Under the pieces are notes generated by a model that worked only from the letters and a program-made list of their open reading frames with translations, did no database searches and was not told the DNA's origin. DNA of 64,000 bases, taken from contig NC_084847.1 of NCBI RefSeq assembly GCF_033115175.1, positions 51,593,612-51,657,611 of the forward strand, given 5' to 3'. How positions within the stretch are numbered: the first letter of the stretch is position 1; every line of letters starts with the position of its first letter. Shown piece after piece: positions 1 to 9,580 of this stretch. This stretch comes from Lepus europaeus. Taxonomy: Eukaryota > Chordata > Mammalia > Lagomorpha > Leporidae. Both the position numbers and the translations under genes were made by a program.

Positions 1-258
1 ACTCTGGTCGCAGTCAGGCGACGGGCTGGCAGTTTGCTGCCGTCCCCCGTGGTGTAGCCTGCGACGCTGGGTCTCTGTGTTTGCAGGAGCTCCTTCTGTT
101 TGTTCACTGGGGCAGATTGTCGAAGGGAGTCCCCCTGGGAGGCAGACGTAGTGCCTTCGCCTGGTGTCCCGACGAGGCCGGCCTCGCTTGGCCTGGGCTC
201 ACGGCTCGGTGCACATTTGTCTGCGAACAGATTCTGAATGTCTTCTCTGTTTTCACGC

Positions 259-550
259 TTTTTTTTTTTTTTTAAAGAATTGTTTATTTTATGTGAAAGG
301 TACAATTACAGAGAGAGTCTTCGATCTGCTGGTTCATTCCCCAAATGGCTGCAACAGCCAGAGCTGGGCCAGACAGGAGCCAGGAGCTTCTTCCAGGTCT
401 CCCACGTGGGTGCAGGGGCCCAAGCAGTTAGGCCGTCTCCCAGCAGGGAGCTGGATCGGAAGAGAAGCAGCCAGGAATTGAACCAGTGCTCATACGGGAT
501 GCTGGCGCTGCAAGTGGTGGCTTAAGCCACTGTGCCACATTGCCAGCCCC
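259..550 (-). mobile_element. CSINE, nearly complete, minus strand
   Basis: A T-run and tail remnant (tttaaagaattgtttatttt) are followed by the body (ctgctggttcattcccc) and the degenerate head (ccactgtgccacattgccag). It lies in a BAZ1B intron, antisense to the gene. Several mismatches suggest an older copy. Confidence 0.9.
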
Positions 551-796
551 TGTTTTCACATTGATGATTGCCTAGGACTTGTTACTCCCTTTCCAAGGGA
601 TTGCTCCCACCTGGGTGTCTAGGACCTCCGTTTGCCCAGAGGGGTCTGAGAAGCCTGTGGCCGCCTTGTTCATGGAAGCTCTGTGCCCCGTCTGTCCAGA
701 GGTCGTCTCCCCACTCCCCACGAGTGACCCAGGCTCTTAGTGAGGAGAGTCGCTGGACTTGATGGAGCAGCCTCGGGCCGGTGCTGGGGCGTTGCT

Positions 797-988
797 GCCT
801 GCGGGCACGCTGTGGTGTGCCTGCCGCAGACCTGAGCTGCAGGTCTCTGTGGGGACCCTGGACGAGGCTGTGGTGGAAGTGCCCTGGCCATTGCCTGCGG
901 GCACGCTGTGGTGTGCCTGCCGCAGAGCTGAGCCGCAGGTCTCTGTGGGGACCCTGGACGAGGCTGTGGTGGAAGTGCCCTGGCCATT
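797..988. repeat. 96-bp tandem duplication, two copies
   Basis: The block starting gcctgcgggcacgctgtgg at 797 recurs at 893 with only a few substitutions (for example cagacctgagctg versus cagagctgagccg). Both copies end in ccctggccattgcc. The period is 96 bases with two copies, inside the BAZ1B intron. Confidence 0.9.
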
Positions 989-1341
989 GCCCGTGGTATT
1001 CAGAAATGCAGAAATGAGGCTAACCCAGGATGGGTGCAGAGGCGGCCACAGTGCAGGATGGCTCGGGGCCTGCGGACGTGAGGCCGAGCTTTGGCCCGAG
1101 GACGTCCTGTAGCTGCCCTGTCAGCTAACGCCTTCGAGGCCTCATTCCTGGAGTGACCGCGCCGCCCCAAGGACGGAGGTCCTGGAGGAGCTGGTGCCAG
1201 CGAGGTGCCAGCGTCCGTTCCCCGTCGCAGGAGGAGCAGGGGCACCCTATCCCCTGGAGACCTCCGCACCCCTTCCTGCAGTGCCGTGGCTGCGCCCTCC
1301 ATGCGCGGCTCTTCCGCGCTGATCCTCTCTTCTCATTGCAG

Positions 1342-1481
1342 TGAGGCCACGCAAGACCATCCGGGGCAAGCAGAGCGTCATCACCCCTGCAGCCAGGCCA
1401 GGCCGCCGCCCGGGGAAGAAGCCCACCCGGCGGGCGCGGCCCAAGGCGCCCCCTGGGGACGACGCTGAGGTGGATGAGCTG
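1342..1481 (+). CDS. BAZ1B: BAZ1B (WSTF) third-last coding exon
   Basis: BAZ1B is a tyrosine-protein kinase (acts on H2AX Y142) and a noncatalytic subunit of the WICH remodelling complex with SMARCA5. The exon translates as (L)RPRKTIRGKQSVITPAARPG... and ends ...DDAEVDELV-type acidic sequence, matching the basic linker between the PHD finger and the bromodomain in mammalian BAZ1B. The acceptor is ttctcattgcag before 1342. The donor is ctg/gtgagg after 1481. The first two bases complete a codon begun in the previous exon, and the exon ends on a codon boundary. The human protein has a few extra residues in the GKKPHSTRRSQ stretch, where this sequence reads GKKPTRRARP. The identification is from remembered family sequence; no search was run. 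Confidence 0.95.
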
Positions 1482-2451
1482 GTGAGGGTGACTTTCTGTC
1501 CGTCCTCCCCACCCCACCCCACCCCAGCACTAGGAATTTGTCAAGCAACAGGTGGGAGCTCCCCCCCTCCCCCCAGCTTGGGCGGCACCGGCAGCCGCAA
1601 GCAGACAGAGGCCCCAGACCCTCCAGGCTGCTATGTCCGGCCTCCCCCTGCTGTGGCCTGCGTCGTGGCCTCAGGGAGCAGGCAGCCTGCAGCTTGTTAA
1701 GGTTTTTAAAATAGTTCCCATGTGTCCGCATTGGGCGCAGGGGCCGGGGCTCCTGCGGGAATGTGGGCAATGCCGGGGCCTCGCTGGCTGGCGCGGCTCT
1801 GCCCACAGTTGTCGTGGCAGGGGCGGGGCCTGCCTGCCCCCAGCCCGCCGTGTCTTAGCACTTTTGTTTCAGGTCTCGCTTGCACTGTAAGGAATAAAAA
1901 GCAGCTCTTGAAAATGTGCCTGTTTCGACAGATTCCACTGCGCTTGGGGCACAAAGCAAGCCACTGGGGAGGCCAGAGGGCGCCGGCAGATCCTTTGTTT
2001 GCCCAGCCCTGCCCCGGTGAACTCCGGCTCCTGTGCCTACCTGGAAGGGGCCCCTCGCTTGCCTGGCCTGCGCTGGCAGAGCTGGGGCAGCCACAGCTCT
2101 CGCTTTGCTTAGACCCTGGAGACGCCCCAGCCCCACACACCTCTGGGCTCGGTGCAGTGGCTTGATGGTGCCCCCGCGGCATCACCTTGACCCCAGGTCC
2201 TTCTGCTCTCCGACAGGGCTGCTCTCGGCTCAGCAGCCGCCCGGGGAGGGGACACGGGGCTGCTGGGGCGTGGCCTGGCCCGCTGTGGGGCGATGCCGGC
2301 GCCTGCGCGCCCGGAAACACCTGACCTCCGTCCTTGTCTCCCTCTGCAGATGCCCGAGTCTTGCCCTGTGCTGCCCCTCCTCCCCCTCCCCTCCTCCTCC
2401 TCTCCCCTCTCCCCCCTCCCCCACACTCACGGTCCTTTCTCCCCATGCCAG
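1482..2451 (+). other. BAZ1B: BAZ1B intron
   Basis: A GC-rich intron of 970 bases between two confirmed exons. No interspersed repeat was recognised. The last 90 bases are dominated by C and T and serve as an unusually long polypyrimidine tract. Donor gtgagg and acceptor ccatgccag are canonical. Confidence 0.9.
2371..2432 (+). repeat. CT-rich polypyrimidine stretch before a BAZ1B acceptor
   Basis: About 60 bases are almost purely pyrimidine, with runs such as cctcctcctcctctcccc, 20-80 bases upstream of the acceptor at 2451. This is a low-complexity tract that extends the normal polypyrimidine tract. Confidence 0.85.
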
Positions 2452-2555
2452 GTGCTTCAGACGAAGCGGGGCTCCCGGAGGCAGAGCCTGGAGCTGCAGA
2501 AGTGCGAGGAGATCCTGCACAAGGTGGTGAAGTACCGCTTCAGCTGGCCCTTCAG
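2452..2555 (+). CDS. BAZ1B: BAZ1B second-last coding exon, start of bromodomain
   Basis: The exon reads VLQTKRGSRRQSLELQKCEE... and ends ...KYRFSWPF plus two bases of the next codon. It matches the segment leading into helix Z of the BAZ1B bromodomain; 'WPFREPV' spans the junction to the next exon. It is flanked by ccatgccag and a ttcag/gtgagc donor. The exon is 104 bases long, entering in phase 0 and leaving after two bases. Serine at 'RGSRRQ' replaces the SSRRQ of human. The frame is continuous with both neighbouring exons. Confidence 0.96.
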
Positions 2556-2647
2556 GTGAGCCCCACCCCTGGGCCCTGGGAGGGCGTGGCTCGCGGGGGT
2601 CCCGGACTGGCTGAGTCACGCGGGCTTCCTGCGGGTTCTCCCCCCAG

Positions 2648-3005
2648 GGAGCCCGTGACGCGGGATGAGGCCGAGGACTACTATGACGTCATCAGCCACC
2701 CCATGGACTTCCAGACGATGCAGAACAAGTGCTCGTGCGGGGACTACCGCTCGGTGCAGGAGTTCCTGGGCGACATGAAGCAGGTGTTCAGCAACGCCGA
2801 GCTCTACAACTGCCGCGGCAGCCACGTGCTCAGCTGCATGGCGAAGACGGAACAGTGCCTGGTGGCCCTGCTGCGCAAGCACCTGCCCGGCCACCCCTAC
2901 GTCCGCAGGAAGCGCAAGAAGGTTCCCGATCGGCCCGCCGAGGACGGAGCGGACAGTGAGCCCGAGCCCGCGGGCCAGTCCCGGGGACGAAGACAGAGGA
3001 AGTAG
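2648..3005 (+). CDS. BAZ1B: BAZ1B last coding exon, bromodomain and C-terminus
   Basis: The exon completes the acetyl-lysine-reading bromodomain of BAZ1B and its basic C-terminal tail. It follows the acceptor ctccccccag and reads EPVTRDEAEDYYDVISHPMD..., then FQTMQNKCSCGDYRSVQEF, with the ZA-loop and 'NAELYNCRGS' segment that carries the conserved acetyl-lysine-binding asparagine (YN). The tail reads HPYVRRKRKK...SRGRRQRK and stops at TAG 3003-3005. Compared with human there are conservative changes (T to S in VISHP, V to M in TMQN, EVY to ELY) and no disruption, so the domain looks functional. The tail has many K/R residues and probably contributes to DNA or nuclear binding (inference). Confidence 0.97.
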
Positions 3006-4440
3006 AGAGGCGGGCCCCGGTGAGGGAGCTGAGTTGGGGGGTGGGTAGCCGGAGACAGCAAGGGAACAGGAACGGGAGGAGAGGGTTGGGGGCACCCAGG
3101 AGAGGTGGCCGCGCTCTCCTGGCCTGGGCGGGGCTCTCTGCCCAGAGGCGCCTCCTTTCTGAGTTTCCAGAGAGGCCGAGGGCACAGCTTGTCCTGGGAA
3201 CCCGGTCCCTATCCCTTCCATTCCCTAGGGCCCCTCCCACTCTGGCGACCACAGCAGGTCGGCGGGCGTGGGCTGACCGCACGCTGTGGCTGTGCAGCCT
3301 CACTGCCTTCAGCCCGGACGCCCCTCCCCCCGCGGCAGCGTCGGTGAGTGCCATGCACGCAGGATCTGTGTTCACCAGCATTGCGGGGGCAAAGGTCACG
3401 TCCCGAGCCATTCCTGAATACCTCTCCCCAGTGCCATCACCCCCCCCCAACAAAAATTTAAAAAAAAAAAAAAAAAAAACAACGAAGGCACTTCACGCGA
3501 GACTGGCGTCCTGCTTCTAATCATGCATGTAGCCCTTACTGTGAGGCCTGGCCGCGGGTGCTGGGCTGGCCCGCCCACACCAGACAAGCTCTTGGGGGAG
3601 CAGAAGACAAGCAGGAGGAATGGAATTGTTGACGTTTTTTAAATTGACTTTTCTAGTTATTAAAAGTTGCTTGTTTCAGCAGTGACGTTGTATAAAGAAC
3701 ATCCTGTAACATACTTGTCACCTTGCTTTGGCACATGTACAGTACGATTTCTAGGATGGTGTTTGCTCTACTCCCTCCCGCAGAGGCTGGGCTGGGCCCG
3801 TCCAGCAGGTGGCTGCCGCTGCCCAGCCGCTCAGCCTTCAGCTTGTGGCTCCTTGGGAGCCTGCGCGCCCGTGGTCAGGGCCCGGGCGTGGGAGGGCCCC
3901 CTCCCCGCAGCCATCGAGCGCTCACGGCGCGCGCAGGCCAGGCTTTGTAGTCGTCTTTCCCTTTTATGACAGATTTTGATAAAAGTACAGAACAGGGTTT
4001 CATTTTCTTTTCTATCAGCTTTGAATCCGGGAGGTTGGAGCCCCTCGGCGCTCCTGTCCCTATTTAAGTTAAAGGAGAAGCGGCCTGGGAAGGGGACCAT
4101 GCTTGGAGGACTGGGGAGAGGGCCTCTGGGCGGTGACGCCCGGCTGCAGACCGGCTCCCGCCGAGGACCCCGGGGCCGGCGCGCGCGCGTTCACCGTCCC
4201 TCCTCCCGCAGGCCTGGAGCTAGCCCCGATGTCCAGTTCCGTGACCCTGGCCGCTGCGCCCTCCCCCGCCTCTGTCCCAGGTCCAGTCTGTCCTTGTTGG
4301 TAGTGAGAATCCTACGTTCCCACCTAAGTGACATCGGAGCCGGTGGTTGTTTTTTTAAGTCGTCTTTAAGGAGGAAGGGCCCCGTTCAAGGGTGAACTTG
4401 TAATAAATTGGAATTTCAAATAAACATTATGTACTTGTGT
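3006..4440 (+). other. BAZ1B: BAZ1B 3' untranslated region
   Basis: About 1.43 kb lies between the stop codon and the polyadenylation signals. It carries a 20-base A-run at 3460-3479 without a SINE body, then AT-rich sequence at 3630-3770 and 3960-4070. The end is placed by the two AATAAA hexamers near 4402 and 4419. The length is in the range I recall for the human 3' UTR, which supports but does not prove the end point. Confidence 0.8.
4402..4424 (+). terminator. BAZ1B: BAZ1B polyadenylation signals
   Basis: Two AATAAA hexamers, at 4402-4407 and 4419-4424, are followed by a T/G-rich stretch (atgtacttgtgtttat). Cleavage is expected near 4440. Confidence 0.85.
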
Positions 4441-4690
4441 TTATAAAGAAGAACCATGGTGCCGGACCTTCCTTTGCATGCTCGGGGCTGGGAGCCGGGG
4501 CCTCCCCACCGCCCGGCCTTGTCCCTGACTGCAGGGCCTCGGCCTCCAGGCTTATTCCCGACGTCCTGGGCGACGGAATGGTGACCCCCAAGCCTCTCCT
4601 GGTCTTTTCTCAGCGCCCCCCCCCCAACTCACTGGAAACAAGGTTACAAGAACACGTCTGGTCAGGCTTCACTTTGGGAATCTGTGTGGT

Positions 4691-4967
4691 CCTTGAAAAG
4701 ATCTATTTATTTAGGGGAGAGAGACAGAGCTCCCAACTGCAGGTTCACTCCCCAAATGGCCAGAAAGACCCGAGCTGGGCCAATCAGGAGCTTTCTCCAG
4801 GTCTCCCACGCGGGTGCAGGGGCCCCAGCATGTGGGCCACCTTCCACTGCTTTCCCAGGCCATAGCAGGCCGCTGGATTGGTCCAGCCAGGACACCCAGC
4901 AGCACCCATGTGGGATGCCGGTGCTGCAGGCAGTGGCTTTACCTGCTGTGCCACAGTGCCGGCCCCC
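4691..4967 (-). mobile_element. CSINE, nearly complete, minus strand
   Basis: The tail (gatctatttatttagg), body (aactgcaggttcactcccc) and head (tgctgtgccacagtgccggcc) are all present. It lies just downstream of the BAZ1B polyadenylation site. Confidence 0.9.
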
Positions 4968-6870
4968 TTGGGTGGTCCTTTAATTTTGAGGGAAAGTTTG
5001 ACATTTTAAAAAGATTTTTAAGGAGAATCTCAACACAGAATGAAAAGCAGTGAATCCCCGCGGCCTTGGCATGGACCCCTGTGCCACAGGCCAGCCTCAC
5101 GAAGTCACAACGGTTGTGGGCAGCACCCAGCCTAGGGGCTACAGATACCCAGATCTCACTCGCATCCTGTGTCCGCCAGAGCCAGCAGCAGCGGGGAGCC
5201 CTCAGCCTTGGGTGCAGGTTCCACCCTGGTGAGCAGGGGCCCAGGCACTGCTTGGATTCCGCTCTGGCCTGGGAGCCCTGGGGGAGAAAGTTGAGCTACC
5301 TCTGGGTGTGTCCCACAGGTCCGGGCACACACAGGATGTGAGAACTTCGTCTGGGGCTCTCCTGAGACCTCCTGTGTTGGGAGGGGGCGTGGTCTCACAC
5401 AGCTGTGGCTGGATTCCAAATAGGCAGCTAAGCTCAGAGCCTGTGCCTCTCCCTACCTGCAGGGCACCACACACCAGGCAGGAAGAGGGTCCTGCTTGGG
5501 TTCCTCCCTCTCCTCCCCCCTGCCCTGGACCTTAAAGCTCCCTGAGTCCAGCTACTCCCTGCAGGGTTTGGCCTCTGGTTGCCTGCCCATAGTGTGGACC
5601 AGCTCACTCAGATCCACGGGGCAGGCTCTGTGCATCCGGGCACGTGGCAGCACAGTTGCCGAGGTGCCTTTGGCTCTGGAAGGTTCCCTCTGGAGCAGAG
5701 GGCGGGTGGAGCTGGGGGAGGGTGGTCGTCTCCCTGCCCGCCTTGCCCAAGCTTCTCTGGACACAACCTCCCTAGGCCGCCCACACACAGGAGCTACCGG
5801 AAGCTCCTAGGACGCACTGGCTTTTCCGAGCCTGGAGCGTCCGACCGCCGTGTGATCTGAGCGGGCTGAGCCCTCCCTGCACGTGGGGAGAGGCCCGGAG
5901 GCAGGACCTGGGCCAGGGTCCATTTCCCACTGGGTCCGGGACTTTTCCAAAGCCTCGGCGGCCATGGCCCTGCCCTCCAAGTCCTGGCCAGCGTGAACCA
6001 GCCCAGCCTCAGAGCTGAGCCTCCCGGGACCCTGCTGCCCTGAGCACCAGCCCCGGGCTTGTTACCAAGCCCCAGGCCATCCCCTGGCCACTGACAGCCC
6101 TGCGGATGCTGACTTCCCAACTCCACTTGGGTTGGTGCAGGGTGGAGAGTGTGGCCTGGGAAACCCTGGAGGCAGGGAGAGGAGTGGGCTAATTGAGCTC
6201 CCCCCTCCCTGGGGCCGCCCCTTGGCTGGGCCCTGGGTGGGGAGGGGGAGGGTCTGCCTGGTGCTGTCAGTGCTGGCCGTGTGGCGTAGGCACCCAGGGA
6301 TTGTAAGGAAAACCTGCACCTGGCTGGAGTCACGCCCCCCCCAAGATGGTGGGCTCTGATCCCAAAGTGACAGGGGTCTCTGGGATGGCCACACCCACAC
6401 AGCAACCCTGAGCTGCCCCAGCACCCAGGTCTCCTGCACACACACGGGCAGGGGGCCTCTGTGGGGCTCCCCGCCTGCCCCACTGTCCCCACTGCCATCG
6501 GCTTCCCCAGTCTTCCCACAGCGCCAGGAGCCGGGGGGCTAACTCCCACTGAGCCCACGTCCCCAGTGTGGCCCCGTGTGCACTCAGAGATGGTGGGAGG
6601 TTAGGGGGGACCCACCAGCGACCTGGGGCGCCCCAGCCGGCATCCTGGGTTCCCTTGAAAAGCACAGGGCTCGGTGACAGGCAAAGGGGAGAGGAAGGAA
6701 CAGCGCCCCCTGCAGTTGGGACACAGTGACACAGGGCACAGCAGCTCTGCCCGGACCCCTCCCTCCGGGTTGGTGGCGAGCCCAGCACCTGCCCTCTGCC
6801 AGCGCTGCCCGCAAGGGAGCCCCTGCGGGGGCCCTCGCCCTGCGACCGTCCCCCTTCCCGGCCCAGAGAG
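4968..6870. other. Intergenic spacer between convergent BAZ1B and FZD9
   Basis: Nearly 1.9 kb of GC-rich sequence with no recognised repeat body, no ORF with family resemblance and no obvious promoter. Many stretches are open in several frames because of base composition. Nothing further is supported. Confidence 0.7.
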
Positions 6871-6874
6871 GACT

Positions 6875-7158
6875 CAGCGGTGCCACACGGGGGTTTATTC
6901 CAGTCACAGCTTCCAGAGAAACGCAACAATAAATTACATCATTAAATAAACTCCTGCTGCGTCCTGCCCGCTTCCCCGCCCCCTCCTGCCTGGAGTGCGC
7001 CCCCTCTCCCGGGACCCTGTGGGGCCTCAGCCAGACCCGCCCCCTGCATCAAGGGAGGGGGGGACGCACGCGGACGGGCGCCTCGCTGGGTCCTCAGGCC
7101 CTGCACACTCACTGGCCTGACCCTGACAGCTGGGCCGCCTGAGCCAGGCCATGAGCCC
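6875..7158 (-). other. FZD9: FZD9 3' untranslated region
   Basis: About 285 bases from the FZD9 stop to the expected cleavage site just below 6894. It is short and GC-rich, apart from an AT-rich patch around 6925-6950 that contains further AATAAA-like motifs on either strand. Confidence 0.75.
6894..6899 (-). terminator. FZD9: FZD9 polyadenylation signal
   Basis: AATAAA on the minus strand (tttatt on plus), followed on the minus strand by GT-rich sequence (ccccgtgtggcacc) that fits a downstream element. Confidence 0.8.
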
Positions 7159-8931
7159 CTAGAGGTGGGTGGGGTTCTCCAGACAAGGGTCCGTCTTGGT
7201 CATGTGCAGGACCACGGTGGGGGCCTTGTAGTGGCAGTGGGTGCCACGGCCGTAGCCCCCGGGCGCCCGGCAGGCCTTGGCCCGGGCCCGGCCAGCTGCC
7301 AACTTCCGGTGGCACAGGCTCTGCCAAGTCTGCAGAGTCTTGGAGCTCCACACCCAGACCCCGCTGGTGATGCCCACCACCAGCGACATGAAGATCTTGA
7401 GCATGAAGACGGCCACGGTGGGCACCGAGCCCCCGGGCAGGGAGCAGTCCCTGCGGCCGCCGGGCAGGGCGGCGGCGGCGCACGGCTGCTCCGTGGCACG
7501 CAGGCGCCAGTAGTCCATGTTGAGGCGCTCGTAGACGTAGCACACGATGACGCAGGTGGCCGGCACCGTGTAGAGGATGGAGAAGACCCCGATCTTGACC
7601 ATGAGCTTCTCCAGCTTCTCCGTGTTGGTGCCGCCTGTCTTCATGATCTTCCGGATGTGGAACAGGGCCACGAAGCCGGTCAGGAGGAAGCTGGTGCCCA
7701 GCACCAGGTAGCAGGAGAGGGGCACCAGCACGAAGCCCGTGAGCGCCGCGGCGTCCATGCTGGCCACGTAGCAGAGCCCGGTCAGCTCATCCCCGGCCAC
7801 CTTGCGCAGCGTCAGGATGACGATGGTCTTGAGCGCCGGCAGGCCCCAGGCGGCCAGGTGGAAGTAGCTGCCGTGCGCCTCGATGGCTTCGTGGCCCCAC
7901 TTCTTGCCGGCCGCCAGGAACCAGGTGAGCGTGAGGACCACCCACCAGAGCGAGCTGGCCATGCCGAAGTAGTAGAGCAGCAGGAAGACCAGGGTGCAGC
8001 CCGTGCTCTCCAAGCCCTCCTGGATCACGTAGAGCGCGCCCGCCTCCTGGTCGCAGGCCACGCTCTGCGCGCCCGCCACGGCGCGGATGAGGAAGGCCAG
8101 TGAGTAGACGTTGTAGCACATGGAGAGGAAGATGATGGGGCGCTCCGGGTACTGGAAGCGGTGCGGCTCCAGCAGGAAGGTGAGCACGGTGAAGGCGGTG
8201 GAGCAGAAGCAGAGCGCCGACCACACGGCCATCCAGACGAGCGCGAAGTCCTTGTCGCGCCGCGACCAGAACACCTCGACGCCCGGCCCGCAGCGCGGCG
8301 CGCACGAGCGGCTCCTCTCCACGTACTGGAACTTCTCGGGGTTGGCGCAGGCGCCGGCGCCGCCGCCCGCGCCCGCCTCGCCGGGGGGCCTGGCCGGCCG
8401 CGGCGCCACGGGCAGCATGCCCAGGCCCTTGTGCGGCTCGGCGGGGCCGGCCGTGGCGTTCTCGGGCGCCTCCATGCACAGCGCGTGCGGGTCGTTGCGC
8501 GTGGGCAGCCGCGCGCAGTCGAGCGAGTCGGGCCAGCCGAAGTTGAACTGCTCCATGATGGGCGCGCAGCGCAGGCGGGCCTGCTCGCACATGGGCCGGC
8601 AGGCGGGGATGGGCGTCGAGACCTGGTCGGTGCACATGGGCGCGTACAGCGAGCACAGGAAGAAGCGCAGGTGCCCGTGGCAGCCGTACTGCACGAGCGG
8701 CGCGAACTCGGCCAGCTCGGCGGCCGCCTCGCCTTGCGACGTGTGGCCCAGCAGGTTGGGCATGCGGGTCAGGTTGTAGCCGATGCCGCGGCACATGGGG
8801 ATAGCCACCGCCTGGCACGGCGCCGGCCCGCGCCCGCGCTCCGGGTCGAAGCGGCCGATCTCCAGCGCCGCGCCGCCCGCCGCCAGCAGCTGCCACAGCA
8901 GCAGCGCCCCGCGGAGCGGCGGCGCGGCCAT
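7159..8931 (-). CDS. FZD9: Frizzled-9 Wnt receptor, complete single-exon gene
   Basis: A seven-pass receptor for Wnt ligands at the plasma membrane, signalling through Dishevelled. The ORF is 590 residues (human is 591). A signal peptide (MAAPPLRGALLLWQLLAAGG, residues 1-20) is followed by the cysteine-rich Wnt-binding domain at about 30-155, with the hallmark segments IPMCRGIGYNLTRMPN, YGCHGHLRFFLCSLY and CRPMCEQARLRC. A short Gly/Ala/Pro linker at about 170-200 comes next, then seven hydrophobic segments from about residue 230 to 525. The Dvl-binding KTLQTW motif (KTxxxW) lies right after TM7, and the tail ends in THL. I chose the methionine at 8931 because it begins the signal peptide. An upstream in-frame ATG at 9099 would bury that peptide under 56 extra residues. 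Differences from human include C for G in the TM5 region (LSCYLVL) and C for S in the tail (TDPCLENP). No frame damage is seen. Confidence 0.98.
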   Translation of the reverse strand: MAAPPLRGALLLWQLLAAGGAALEIGRFDPERGRGPAPCQAVAIPMCRGIGYNLTRMPNLLGHTSQGEAAAELAEFAPLVQYGCHGHLRFFLCSLYAPMCTDQVSTPIPACRPMCEQARLRCAPIMEQFNFGWPDSLDCARLPTRNDPHALCMEAPENATAGPAEPHKGLGMLPVAPRPARPPGEAGAGGGAGACANPEKFQYVERSRSCAPRCGPGVEVFWSRRDKDFALVWMAVWSALCFCSTAFTVLTFLLEPHRFQYPERPIIFLSMCYNVYSLAFLIRAVAGAQSVACDQEAGALYVIQEGLESTGCTLVFLLLYYFGMASSLWWVVLTLTWFLAAGKKWGHEAIEAHGSYFHLAAWGLPALKTIVILTLRKVAGDELTGLCYVASMDAAALTGFVLVPLSCYLVLGTSFLLTGFVALFHIRKIMKTGGTNTEKLEKLMVKIGVFSILYTVPATCVIVCYVYERLNMDYWRLRATEQPCAAAALPGGRRDCSLPGGSVPTVAVFMLKIFMSLVVGITSGVWVWSSKTLQTWQSLCHRKLAAGRARAKACRAPGGYGRGTHCHYKAPTVVLHMTKTDPCLENPTHL

Positions 8932-9460
8932 CCCGGGCAGCCCCGGCTCACTCGGGCCGCGCCGTCCCGCGCCCCCGTGCCTGCCCGCCACGTCGCGGCG
9001 CGCGGGCCATCGCCGAGCCGCCCCCGCCGCCACCACCCACGTGTGTCCGGGCGCCGCCGGGAGCCGCGGGCAGCGCGCGGACAGCCGCCCGAGGCGCAAG
9101 AGGGGCCGAGCCCGCCGAGCCGCCGCCGCTCCAGCCGCCGCCGAGCCAGAGCGGGCGCCGTCTCCCCGCGGCCGCGGCTACAAACCCCGGGGCGGGGGCT
9201 CGCGGCGGGGGCCACGCCCAGAGGCGGGGCCTCCTGGCCGCCGAGCACGCCCCCCGCCGGACTTTAAAGGCACAGCATCTCGCAGCCCGGCGGGAGGCCA
9301 GGGTGCCTGGGAGGCGCCGTCTGCCTGCTCCCCACGCGTTGCCCCTCGGCTGCCCAGCTTGTCCCCGCGGCAGGGCCGGTCTGCGGGAGGCTCCCCCGCT
9401 GCCCACACGCCCGTCCGCGCCGCCTCTTCCTCTACCCCAGGGGAGCAGGGGGGAAACCAC
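8932..9460 (-). promoter_or_regulatory. FZD9: FZD9 5' UTR and CpG-island promoter
   Basis: Very CpG-dense sequence that continues into the first half of the FZD9 coding region. GC boxes (ggggcgggg / ggggcgg) occur near 9190-9235. An AT-rich tttaaa lies at about 9263-9268, where a TATA-like element could sit for minus-strand transcription. The transcription start cannot be fixed from sequence. The reading frame upstream of the chosen start stays open to 9099. Confidence 0.7.
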
Positions 9461-9504
9461 TTCTAAGGTGTCCACTTTCCGCCTTGGGCGCAGTGACAGC
9501 CCGA

Positions 9505-9580
9505 GCTAGCCTCCGCCACTTCACCGATTGCACCTGACCTCGGGCTCCTGTCTGCGAGCCTCAGTTTCCTCTTGTGTACA
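9505..9580 (+). mobile_element. MIR fragment
   Basis: The order ccgccacttcacc, tgacctcgggc, then gcctcagtttcctc matches the central core of the ancient mammalian MIR SINE. Confidence 0.75.

Larger units (their letters stand above)
1..1341 (+). other. BAZ1B: BAZ1B intron, partial
   Basis: Everything left of the first recognised exon is read as intron. It holds one minus-strand CSINE and a 96-bp tandem duplication. It ends in a normal acceptor (ttctcattgcag). The acidic-rich exon that precedes this point in mammalian BAZ1B was looked for and is not present, so it lies off the left edge. Confidence 0.8.

Noticed and set aside
7165-9267. Open frames of more than 300 codons on the plus strand opposite FZD9.
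   Set aside because: Antisense shadows of the highly GC-rich FZD9 coding sequence.
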